Shown here: positions 1-6,920 of the stretch, in pieces | How the letters are laid out: each line of letters starts with the position of its first letter | Numbering within the stretch: position 1 is the first letter of the stretch | Source: Pseudomonadota bacterium | GTDB lineage: Bacteria; Pseudomonadota; Alphaproteobacteria; Sphingomonadales; Sphingomonadaceae | Reading direction: 5' to 3' | Assembly: GCA_023413015.1 (NCBI GenBank) | Contig: JAEZQR010000285.1 | Location: forward strand, 1 to 7,755 | Length of the DNA stretch: 7,755 nucleotides | The notes under the pieces: model-generated | Databases searched by the model: none | Told to the model about the DNA's origin: nothing | Seen by the model: only the letters and a program-made list of their open reading frames with translations | Position numbers and translations under genes: made by a program

Positions 1-924
1 CTCGCCGTTCTGCCTCGCATCCTCGAGATCGCCGAGGAGGTGACGAGCGCACAGGCCGATGTGGCGCATGTTTTCTGGGCGCGGCATGCGGGCATGGCGC
101 TCTATGCCCTCGAAAGATCCGCGCCGGCCGTGGTGCGGTCGACGTTCGCGGGCGCCTACGACCTCGTCGCCAACGATTTTCTGGTCGACATCTGCCTTGC
201 GACGGCGGAAGTCGTCTTCACGCACGCGGAAGCCAATCGGGACTTCCTCATGGGCAAGGGTTTGGCCCGTCATAGTATCGCGGTCGTCCATCGCGGCATT
301 CCGGTGTCGCTCGGCGCCCATGGTGTCGGTGAGCGCGATCCCAATCGTTGGGTTACAGCTGCCGCGCTGGTGCAGGAGAAGAATGTTCAGGCGGTAATCC
401 GCGCGCTGGCGCGGGAGCGGGCGACCCGGCCGCAGCTGACGCTTCGTATCTGCGGCGAAGGGCCTTGGCGGCCCCGGCTCGAGGCGTTGGCTGACGAGCT
501 CGGCTGCGCATCCGCGGTCACGTTCATGGGGCATCTCGAACGTAGCGCCGTCTTCCGGGAGATGAGCCAAGCCGCCTGCTTCCTGCTCCTGTCCAAGAAG
601 GCTTCGGAGCGACTCCCGAATGTCGTGAAGGAGGCGCTGTTGGCCGGCTGCGCCGTGATCGCATCGAACACCATCGGTATTCGGGAGCTGATCCCTGACA
701 GCGGCATCGGCCACGTCGTCGATGCGGAAGACGATGCCGCCATCGCGGCCGCCATCAATGCCGTCCTGCACGAAGACGAGGCAGCCGCGGAGGCCAGGCG
801 AAGCCGCGCGCGCACCCACATCACGCAGCATTTTTCGACCGAGGCCAGCATGCGCAAATACGTCCGGACCTGGCGATCGGTACGGCGGACGTCGCAGCCG
901 TCCTGCGCATGGCCCGCGCGCTGA
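1..924 (+). CDS. Glycosyltransferase family 4 (GT-B), 5' end outside window
   Basis: Retaining glycosyltransferase that probably adds one sugar from a nucleotide-sugar donor to the lipid-linked repeat unit at the cytoplasmic face of the inner membrane. The frame is open from base 1, so the 307 visible residues lack the true N-terminus; a GTG at 40 is only an internal valine candidate. The C-terminal donor-binding domain is well preserved. A linker HRGIP leads into it (about residue 97), followed by a GEGP turn (about 152) and an FMGHL strand (about 175). The EX7E signature lies in ERLPNVVKE, with the two glutamates at bases 607-609 and 631-633. An LLAGCAVIAS stretch and a GIREL segment follow, as usual in GT4. 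The family normally has about 350-400 residues, so most of the missing part is the N-terminal acceptor domain. Sugar specificity cannot be read from sequence. It ends 15 bases before the next gene, in one operon. Confidence 0.9.
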   Translation, partial: LAVLPRILEIAEEVTSAQADVAHVFWARHAGMALYALERSAPAVVRSTFAGAYDLVANDFLVDICLATAEVVFTHAEANRDFLMGKGLARHSIAVVHRGIPVSLGAHGVGERDPNRWVTAAALVQEKNVQAVIRALARERATRPQLTLRICGEGPWRPRLEALADELGCASAVTFMGHLERSAVFREMSQAACFLLLSKKASERLPNVVKEALLAGCAVIASNTIGIRELIPDSGIGHVVDAEDDAAIAAAINAVLHEDEAAAEARRSRARTHITQHFSTEASMRKYVRTWRSVRRTSQPSCAWPAR

Positions 925-929
925 GGATC

Positions 930-934
930 GGAGG
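930..934 (+). promoter_or_regulatory. Shine-Dalgarno of the P-loop kinase-like gene
   Basis: GGAGG lies 5 bases before the ATG at 940 and just after the glycosyltransferase stop. It supports this start and re-initiation within one transcript. Confidence 0.7.
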
Positions 935-939
935 GTCGG

Positions 940-1698
940 ATGCTCGAACCAGCGATGCGCCAAGGGCAGGGGGACGTGAGCGTCGCCTTATCGCCGGCAC
1001 CGAGTTTGCGGCCGCCTGCGCCGGTACTTCTCGAGCTGTTCGGCCCGCCCGGTGCCGGCAAGAGCACGCTCGCCGCGACGCTCATGGCACGCACCGGCTG
1101 CCGCGGCCGCGTGCAGCCCGACGCGGCCTGGCAGCGGCTGCCGCTACGGGCGAAGCTGCGGCTGCTACTGGCCTCGGCGGCCGACCTCGGATGCGTGGCG
1201 AGTGCGGTGCGCGCCGCGCTCCTCCTCCGCCTCTGGAGTCCCGAAAGCCTCACGCGGCTTTCCCGGGTCGTCCTGAAGACGGCCCGGCTGCGGCAGACGC
1301 CTTGGCCTGCGGTGTTCGACCAGTGCCTTCTTCAGGACCTCTGGTCGGTCCTGTGGGCATCCGGCCGCTTCGATCCCGATCCGCGCCACCTCGCGCCGCT
1401 CCTTCGCCACATGTATCGCGGGGTGCCGGTCCGGATCCTCTATCTCGACCTCGACCCGGGCATTGCGGCGCGTCGGGTTGCAGCGCGTGCTGGCGGCCAC
1501 AGTCGCCTCGATGGGCTGGGGGAGAGCGAGACCGCGCGTCGGCTCGCCGCGGCGGCGGACCTGCCGCGGCACATCGCGGCCGCCGCCCGGATGGCTGGGC
1601 TCCCCGTCATCGCGCTCGATGCCACGATGAGCCCGGAACAGCTTGCCGAAGAGGCGATGGCCTCCTGGACCAAGCCAGTGTGCGAACGGACATCCTGA
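940..1698 (+). CDS. P-loop kinase-like protein (thymidylate-kinase-like fold), substrate unknown
   Basis: A 252-residue soluble protein. After a proline-rich leader of about 28 residues comes a strand and a perfect Walker A loop, GPPGAGKST (35-43), which binds the nucleotide phosphates. A second strand ends in VFDQ (125-128), placed where thymidylate kinases carry their DR(Y/H) motif. A third strand, RILYLDLDP (165-173), leads to an arginine-rich stretch, ARRVAARAGGHSRLD (177-191), that resembles the LID of nucleotide kinases. A final strand, PVIALD (222-227), precedes the last helix. This order matches small P-loop kinases, but the substrate is not recognisable; sugar, nucleotide or protein are all possible. 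True thymidylate kinase is unlikely because the DR motif is altered and the context is polysaccharide assembly. The stop is followed after one base by the flippase ATG, so the two are coupled and probably act in the same pathway. Confidence 0.75.
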   Translation: MLEPAMRQGQGDVSVALSPAPSLRPPAPVLLELFGPPGAGKSTLAATLMARTGCRGRVQPDAAWQRLPLRAKLRLLLASAADLGCVASAVRAALLLRLWSPESLTRLSRVVLKTARLRQTPWPAVFDQCLLQDLWSVLWASGRFDPDPRHLAPLLRHMYRGVPVRILYLDLDPGIAARRVAARAGGHSRLDGLGESETARRLAAAADLPRHIAAAARMAGLPVIALDATMSPEQLAEEAMASWTKPVCERTS

Positions 1699-1699
1699 C

Positions 1700-3226
1700 A
1701 TGGCGACGAACTCCAACTCCGCGGAAGAGCGGTCGAGGCCAGCGGTCGGCGCACTTCGCCACCGGGTGTTCGGCGGACTATTATGGACGCTCTCCGGCAC
1801 CGGATTCCACGGCGCTGCCCAGTTTATCACGGTCGTGGTCATCTCGCGGCTGTTGACGCCGGCCGAGGTCGGCGTAGCGAGCGCGGTCACGATCATCGTC
1901 TGGTTCGCCCAGACCTTCTCCCAGCTGGGCGTCGGCCCGGGCATCGTGCAGCGCCCGATCCTGACCGATCGCTACATCGCAACCGGCCTGAGCCTTGCGC
2001 TATTATTCGGGATCGGCACCGGGGCCGTGATCTTCCTCGGTGCCGGCCCCTTTGCGACCGTCCTCAAGCTACCGGCTTCAGCCGACCTGATCCGGATAAT
2101 CGCGCTCGTCTTTCCGATCGTCGCCCTGTCGACCGTTTCGGAGAGCCTGCTGCAGCGGAACATGCGGTTCAAGGCCCTGATGTTCATCGATGCGATCGGC
2201 TACGGTCTCGGCTACGGCGTGACGGCCGTACTTCTCGCGGCGGCGGGGGCCGGGCCCTGGTATATCGTCGGGGCGCAGCTGGCCCAGGCCGTGCTGCGCA
2301 CGGTGCTTCTCGCGTTCGCTGCCCGTCACAGATGGTCGTTCGCCTTCCACCGGACGGAGGCGCGCCGCCTCCTGAGCTACGGCACGGCGATAAGCCTCGG
2401 GAAGATCGGCCACTTCATGGGGACGCAGGGGGACAACATGATCGTGGCCCGCTTCCTGGGGGCCGCCGACCTCGGCTTCTACGGCCGCGCATTCCAGTTC
2501 GTGACCCTGCCCGCCAACTTGCTCGGGGGCGCGCTCGACCGCGTGCTGTTCCCGGCCATCGGCTCGATCCAGGACAATCCGGTGCGGATGGCCAGGGCCT
2601 ATATGCGCTCGGTCGCCGTCGCCGCCATGGTGATGCTCCCCATGTCGAGCGTCCTCGGGGTCGCGGCGCCCGAGATCATCGTCCTGACCCTGGGACCCAG
2701 GTGGGAGCCGGTCATCGTTCCTTTCCAGATCCTGGTGTGCAGCCTGGTCTTCAGGACAAGCGCGCGGCTGAGCGATTCCCTCGCGCGGGCAACCGGCGTC
2801 GTCTACCAGCGGGCGTGGCGCCAGTGGATCTACGCGGCTGCGGTCGTGGCAGGCGCCTATGTAGGCCGGAGCGAGGGGCTGTGGGGCGTAAGCGCTGGCG
2901 TGGTGCTGGCGGCGATCCTCAATTTCTCCATGATGCTCAAGCTGAGCGTCCGGTCGCTCGAGCTCTCGTGGACCACGGTCTCACAGGTCTACCTGCGCCA
3001 TTTCGCGATTGCCGCCGGCATGACGACGGCAGCGCTCGTCGCGGCCGATCTGGCGCGGCAAAGCGGCTTGCCGGATGTCTTGACGATCGTCGCGATCACG
3101 ATCGCGGCTGGGTTCGCCTGGGTTGTCCTGTTGAAGCTGTTCCCGCGCTTGTTCGGCGATGATCTCAGCTGGGCGATCGACCTGGTGCGCCAGCGGCGAT
3201 CATCCCGATCACGTTCGGACCGATGA
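1700..3226 (+). CDS. Wzx-type oligosaccharide flippase (lipopolysaccharide exporter family)
   Basis: A 508-residue polytopic inner-membrane protein that probably flips the undecaprenyl-diphosphate-linked repeat unit to the periplasm. Roughly 12-14 hydrophobic segments are visible, starting at about residue 25. Family hallmarks are SRLLTPAEVGVAS (49-61), GVGPGIVQRP near 77-86, LLQRNMRFKAL (150-160), and GDNMIVARFLGAADLGFYGRA (244-264), the best conserved part of the WzxC/AmsL-like polysaccharide exporters. LPANLLGGALDRVLFPA follows. The C-terminal tail (498-508) is rich in arginine and serine, which suits a cytoplasmic end. The ATG at 1700 is preferred because it lies one base after the previous stop; an upstream TTG at 1643 would add 19 non-hydrophobic residues overlapping the kinase-like gene. 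The ribosome site is weak (AACGGA, 1685-1690), which fits translational coupling. It converges with the polymerase gene. Confidence 0.92.
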   Translation: MATNSNSAEERSRPAVGALRHRVFGGLLWTLSGTGFHGAAQFITVVVISRLLTPAEVGVASAVTIIVWFAQTFSQLGVGPGIVQRPILTDRYIATGLSLALLFGIGTGAVIFLGAGPFATVLKLPASADLIRIIALVFPIVALSTVSESLLQRNMRFKALMFIDAIGYGLGYGVTAVLLAAAGAGPWYIVGAQLAQAVLRTVLLAFAARHRWSFAFHRTEARRLLSYGTAISLGKIGHFMGTQGDNMIVARFLGAADLGFYGRAFQFVTLPANLLGGALDRVLFPAIGSIQDNPVRMARAYMRSVAVAAMVMLPMSSVLGVAAPEIIVLTLGPRWEPVIVPFQILVCSLVFRTSARLSDSLARATGVVYQRAWRQWIYAAAVVAGAYVGRSEGLWGVSAGVVLAAILNFSMMLKLSVRSLELSWTTVSQVYLRHFAIAAGMTTAALVAADLARQSGLPDVLTIVAITIAAGFAWVVLLKLFPRLFGDDLSWAIDLVRQRRSSRSRSDR

Positions 3227-3284
3227 GCAGGGGACAGCTTGGTACTGCATCGCCCTTACCGAACGGGCGGCATCTAGCGCCGTG

Positions 3285-3310
3285 AGCCGGCTGCCAGTCA
3301 GCGGGGCTTT
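3285..3310 (+). terminator. Possible hairpin terminator for the left operon
   Basis: AGCC (3285-3288) pairs with GGCT (3305-3308), and inside it GCTG (3290-3293) pairs with CAGC (3299-3302) around a five-base loop. A one-by-two internal loop separates the two stems, and TTCTC follows. The T-run is short, so this is at best a weak intrinsic terminator for the flippase transcript. It overlaps the last codons of the converging polymerase gene. The rest of the 71-base convergent gap (3227-3297) holds only a 5-bp CGCCC/GGGCG stem at 3251-3269 with no T-run. Confidence 0.3.
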
Positions 3311-4701
3311 CTCGACCGATAAGATCGCGACAACACTAGGGCCTGAACCGGACGACTCGCAGGCCGTACGGGGACATACCGGGCCCGACCGCCAAGCCGC
3401 GCCGGAGCCATGCCCGTGACGGGGCCGGGGGTGGCCGCGATGACCGCGATCACGAACCAGATGATCGCGTCGTTCCACAGCGGTCCCGAATTATGGAACA
3501 GGATGTGCACGATGTAGGGGACGAAGAATAGGAGGGAGGTTTTGGCGCGCGCGAGCAGCCTGCTGATCAGCGGCGCGAAGAGGAGCAGCCCGATCCCATA
3601 GAAGTTGAGCATGCTCAGCACATAGTTGTGCAGGATCTTGGACTGAACGACGGCGGGACTGGGAAGCTCGTAGAGGTCCTGCCAATATTGCGTCCAATAG
3701 GCGTACGGCTTGAAGTCGAACCCGTATCCCAGTGGATTGTCGAGAAACAGGCGCAGCCCATAGTAGGCGAGGGTGATGCGCCCTTCCGCCGATGCATCGT
3801 TAACGCGGACGACCCGTGGATGGGCGCTCTCGAACACGGCCATCAGGGTCGGCCAGGCGAAATAGACAAGGGCACCCGCAAGGACGATGAACAACGTCAC
3901 CCAGGAGCCCTGCCGCGCCATCGCGTAGAGGGCGAGGAATATGAGGCCGCCCAAGATCGGCGAGCGATTGCCACTCGTGATGCAGGCAGCGACGAATACC
4001 AGAAGCGCGAGGATGACGGCCGGGTCCGCCACGGCGGAGCCCAACTTTCGCCGGCGCTCCTTGTCGCGCGTGGCGGTGAAGACGGCGAAGGCGAGGCAGA
4101 GTTGCGTCGCGAACTGGATCGGCGAGTATGCCAGCCCCATCGGTCGCCCGCCCAGGAAGGACGAATCCTCGACCAGCGAGGTGCCCTGCATGCTCCCGAT
4201 CGCGTCGCGGAGGTGCCAGGCGAAGTCGAGGTCGATCATCTGGAGCACGGCCACGAATCCGCTGACCGCCGTCACGCCGACGATCGCCACCATGGCCGCC
4301 TTCGGGCCGGAAATCTCCACCAGGATGGCCGCCACGAGGAGCGTGATCACGGCCTGTAGGTGAACCTCCGTCACTGCCTGAACGATGCTCGCAGAGGGGG
4401 CGCCGTTCACCAGGCTTACGAAGGTGCCTTCGACCGCGAGGCCGACCGCGAGGCCAATAAGAAGGAGATGCTTCTTCAGCGCGCGTGCCGCCAGGTTGGA
4501 GTACATGATGCTGAGCAGCAGCAGGAGGCCGACCGAAAGTGCGCCCCGCAGGTTGACCGCGGCAAGTTTCGCCGAGGGGAGCGCGATGTTGAGAAACAGG
4601 AGCGATGCCAAGCACGCAAATGCAAGGCCGCTTTCGAAGAAGTCCCTGTGAGCCCCTACGGCTGCCGAGGGGCGCCTCCCATTACCGATCATCGTCGCCA
4701 T
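3298..4701 (-). CDS. Wzy-type polysaccharide polymerase (O-antigen ligase superfamily)
   Basis: A 467-residue inner-membrane protein that probably polymerises flipped repeat units on the periplasmic side. About 11-12 hydrophobic segments are visible between residues 25 and 424, for example 52-67, 79-95, 135-155, 267-286 and 359-381. Superfamily signatures occur in the expected order. SGNRSPILGGLIFL (243-256) matches the conserved S-x-x-R-x-P/A segment. GRITLAYYGLRLFLDNPLGYG (307-327) sits in the large periplasmic loop (about 287-358). ILHNYVLSMLNFYGIG (356-371) carries the family's HN-x-Y motif. The family covers both Wzy polymerases and WaaL-type ligases; polymerase is favoured because a Wza/Wzc pair lies immediately upstream and the flippase nearby. 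The tail after 430 is basic and probably cytoplasmic. ATG at 4701 is chosen over the ATG three codons later because of its Shine-Dalgarno spacing. It starts 39 bases after the kinase gene and is probably last in the operon. Confidence 0.9.
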   Translation of the reverse strand: MATMIGNGRRPSAAVGAHRDFFESGLAFACLASLLFLNIALPSAKLAAVNLRGALSVGLLLLLSIMYSNLAARALKKHLLLIGLAVGLAVEGTFVSLVNGAPSASIVQAVTEVHLQAVITLLVAAILVEISGPKAAMVAIVGVTAVSGFVAVLQMIDLDFAWHLRDAIGSMQGTSLVEDSSFLGGRPMGLAYSPIQFATQLCLAFAVFTATRDKERRRKLGSAVADPAVILALLVFVAACITSGNRSPILGGLIFLALYAMARQGSWVTLFIVLAGALVYFAWPTLMAVFESAHPRVVRVNDASAEGRITLAYYGLRLFLDNPLGYGFDFKPYAYWTQYWQDLYELPSPAVVQSKILHNYVLSMLNFYGIGLLLFAPLISRLLARAKTSLLFFVPYIVHILFHNSGPLWNDAIIWFVIAVIAATPGPVTGMAPARLGGRARYVPVRPASRPVQALVLSRSYRSRKPR

Positions 4702-4708
4702 GCGACAA

Positions 4709-4714
4709 CTTCCT
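4709..4714 (-). promoter_or_regulatory. Shine-Dalgarno of the polymerase gene
   Basis: AGGAAG on the minus strand lies 7 bases before the ATG at 4701. It favours that start over the in-frame ATG at 4692, which would be 16 bases away. Confidence 0.65.
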
Positions 4715-4740
4715 GCTGCCGTCCGTCGCGCCCGTACCCG

Positions 4741-6876
4741 TCAGTATCTGTAGTAGTCCGCACTCCCGTAGCGGACGCCGGCGGTCTTCGCGTCGAACTT
4801 GGTGATGACCGCGCCGACGATGCTGCTCGCCGGCAGGCGCGACAGCGCGACGTCCAGCTGGCCGATGCTGATGCGATTGGCCTCGACGACGACCAGCACC
4901 GCCTCGACCTGGCGGGCTAGGAGGACGGCGTCTGCCAGACCCATGACGGGCGGACCGTCGATGATCACGATGTCATACTCCGTGGAGAGTTGCGCCAGCA
5001 CGCTGTCGACGCGCTGGGCCGCAAGGACAGCGATCGGGTTCCCGCTCGTCTCGCCGGCGCCAAGCACGCTGAAGCCATGCTCATCATTCTGCTGGACCGC
5101 ATTCTCCGGCGCCGCCGACCCGGCCAGCACATCCGACAGGCCCGGGCCCTCAGCATCTACGATCGTCCTGTGCAGCGTCGGGTGACGCAGGTCGCCATCG
5201 ACGAGAAGCACGCGCTTGCCCATCGCGGTGAGACTGCGCGCCAAACCCAGGGCCGACGTCGATTTGCCCTCGGACGCCGTGCTGCTCGTGATGAGCAGCG
5301 TCTTCGGCAGCATGCCGGAGACAGTCTGTTCGAGCGCGACGGCGAGCGAGTGGTACGCCTCCGATTGCGCCGAACGCGGGTCGTCGAGCGCGATCTCGAT
5401 CGGCCGGCGGGAATTGGCGATCGGCACCACCCCAAGCGCCGGCAGATTGAGGTTCTGCTCGAGGTCCTCGGCCGTACGAATGACGTTGTGCATTCGTTCG
5501 CGCACGGAGCCGACCAGAAGCGCGAGGATGAGCCCGGCCATGCTCGCGAGCGCGAGGTTGCGCGGAACGTTCGGCGAGCTTGCATCGAGCGGCGGCAAGG
5601 CACGATCGACGATCGTCACGTTGGCCGATGGTGCGCCTGAGGCCGCAGCCACCTCCTTATAGCGCTGCAGGAGCCCTTTGTAGAAGGCCCGGTGCGTCTC
5701 CACCTCGCGCTGGAGTGAGTCATATCCGACGCTGCGCTCGCGCTCGGCCATCGCCGAGGTGCGGAGCCCGGCGACGATCGCGCCGAGCTGGCGTTCCTGC
5801 TGCGCCGCGGCGATGTAGCGGCCACGTACTGACGTTTTCACATGCGCTGCCAGATCGGCGATCCTCGTATCGAGCTGCCGTATCTTCGCCGCGGCTTCGC
5901 GGGCCGTGGGATAGTCGGCGGTGTGGCGTTGCCGTTCGGCCTCGAGCGCCGCTTCGAGCTCTGCTTTCTGCGCCTGAAGTTCCTGTATCGCCCGATTCTC
6001 CTGCACCTCGGGCAGCGACAGCGGCGGCGTGCCGCTGACCTGCTGCCAGTGCTCCTGCGCTTCGACGCGCTTGGCTGTGGCCTCGCTCAGCGAGTCGGTC
6101 ATGACGTCGAGCTGCTGAACCCGGAGCGAATCCGCGCGGGCCTTGTCGTCGGAGGATGGCGTGACGGTGCTGGTGAGATCGGCCGTGCGAGCATAGGCCA
6201 GCATCTCGCGTTCGGAGGCCTCCAGGCGGTGCTTCGCTTCCGTGAGCTGACTAGTCAGGTATCGCTTGGCTTGCTCCGCCGTCGCCAGCTTGCTGTTCAG
6301 GTTGGAGGCTACGAGCGCTTCGGCAAATGCGTTCGCGACGCGCGCCGAGACGGCTGGGTCGCGGCTGGTGAACGTGATCTTTGCCAGCCTGGTATTCAGT
6401 CCCAGCTCGGCCCGTACATTGTTCTGCAGCTCCGTTATCGCCCATTCGCGCTGTTCTTCGGGCGGGACCGGTTCAACGCCCAAGGCTGTCAGATACGCTG
6501 GCGTGCGGGTCAACTGGAGCTTGTCGGCAACCGCTTCGGCCAGGCTCCGGCTGCGCACGCGATCCAGCTGCGTCTGCAGGAAGCGATCGGCATCCTGTGC
6601 GTTCGGCTGCGGATCGAGATCGGGATCGGAAAGCACCCGCGGCGCCTGCTGCTCCAGCTGCACCGAGGCCTCCGCCGTGTAAAGGCGCGGGGCCCTGAAA
6701 GTGAATATCGCACCCAGCGCAACAGCTGCGATGAATATGACTATCGCAAGAATGCGCTGCCGGTAGACACCGGCGGTAACCCGCTGAATGGACGTCGAAC
6801 GTGAAGGCTCGCTTCGATAGTATGCGAGTTCCTGGTCGGAATAACCGGACTGAGAAACGGGTACGAGATTGTGCAT
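4741..6876 (-). CDS. Wzc-type polysaccharide co-polymerase / BY-family tyrosine autokinase
   Basis: A 711-residue inner-membrane protein that sets chain length and couples polymerisation to export, with a cytoplasmic tyrosine kinase fused to its C-terminus. After a short cytoplasmic N-terminus and a Wzz-type start comes TM1 (about 42-60). A long periplasmic part (61-438) is rich in predicted coiled coil (about 195-235, 295-345, 355-412). A proline-rich stretch (PPLDASSPNVP, 428-438) precedes TM2 (about 440-456). The kinase domain has Walker A ASEGKST (534-540), Walker A' VLLVDGDLR (556-564) and Walker B VIIDGPP (637-643). The C-terminus is tyrosine-rich: Y703, Y708, Y709 and Y711, the likely autophosphorylation cluster. 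The usual EX2RX2R oligomerisation motif reads EAYHSLA (506-512), with both arginines missing. About 720 residues is the normal length for this class. ATG at 6876 has a strong ribosome site. The gene follows the Wza-like gene by 44 bases. Confidence 0.95.
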   Translation of the reverse strand: MHNLVPVSQSGYSDQELAYYRSEPSRSTSIQRVTAGVYRQRILAIVIFIAAVALGAIFTFRAPRLYTAEASVQLEQQAPRVLSDPDLDPQPNAQDADRFLQTQLDRVRSRSLAEAVADKLQLTRTPAYLTALGVEPVPPEEQREWAITELQNNVRAELGLNTRLAKITFTSRDPAVSARVANAFAEALVASNLNSKLATAEQAKRYLTSQLTEAKHRLEASEREMLAYARTADLTSTVTPSSDDKARADSLRVQQLDVMTDSLSEATAKRVEAQEHWQQVSGTPPLSLPEVQENRAIQELQAQKAELEAALEAERQRHTADYPTAREAAAKIRQLDTRIADLAAHVKTSVRGRYIAAAQQERQLGAIVAGLRTSAMAERERSVGYDSLQREVETHRAFYKGLLQRYKEVAAASGAPSANVTIVDRALPPLDASSPNVPRNLALASMAGLILALLVGSVRERMHNVIRTAEDLEQNLNLPALGVVPIANSRRPIEIALDDPRSAQSEAYHSLAVALEQTVSGMLPKTLLITSSTASEGKSTSALGLARSLTAMGKRVLLVDGDLRHPTLHRTIVDAEGPGLSDVLAGSAAPENAVQQNDEHGFSVLGAGETSGNPIAVLAAQRVDSVLAQLSTEYDIVIIDGPPVMGLADAVLLARQVEAVLVVVEANRISIGQLDVALSRLPASSIVGAVITKFDAKTAGVRYGSADYYRY

Positions 6877-6883
6877 TATGTCG

Positions 6884-6890
6884 CTCCCTC
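6884..6890 (-). promoter_or_regulatory. Shine-Dalgarno of the tyrosine autokinase gene
   Basis: GAGGGAG on the minus strand lies 7 bases before the ATG at 6876, inside the 44-base gap. No convincing promoter is visible in that gap, which supports cotranscription with the upstream export gene. Confidence 0.7.
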
Positions 6891-6920
6891 GGGAAGCCGT
6901 TGTTTGTCGTGATCTCGTAG

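Noticed and set aside
1643..1699. TTG start for the flippase 19 codons upstream
   Set aside because: It lies within the kinase-like gene, the added residues are not conserved-looking, and the ATG one base after the stop is the simpler coupled start.
909..1856. A 315-codon plus-strand frame overlapping the kinase-like gene
   Set aside because: Arg/Ala/Pro-rich with no motif, whereas the frame 940-1698 has a Walker A loop and a ribosome site.
3083..3111. Repeated ACGATCG elements near the end of the flippase gene
   Set aside because: They encode an Ile/Val/Ala-rich membrane helix through preferred ATC, GTC and GCG codons, so repetition is expected.
1783..3162. A 459-codon open frame in another plus-strand frame across the flippase gene
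   Set aside because: The product is rich in Arg, Gly, Pro and Asp with no domain pattern, typical of an out-of-frame read of GC-rich DNA. The overlapping flippase shows clear family motifs.
3628..4359. A 243-codon plus-strand frame antisense to the polymerase gene
   Set aside because: Charged, low-complexity antisense translation with no motif; the minus strand encodes a polytopic membrane protein with family signatures.
5602..5616. Perfect 7-1-7 inverted repeat (ACGATCG/CGATCGT)
   Set aside because: It lies within the coding sequence for a TIVDR stretch and arises from common GATCG-type codons; nothing suggests an operator in the middle of a gene.
5842..6804. A 320-codon open frame antisense to the tyrosine autokinase gene
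   Set aside because: Its composition (Arg, Gly, Leu) is what an antisense frame of GC-rich coding DNA gives. No ribosome site or motif was seen.
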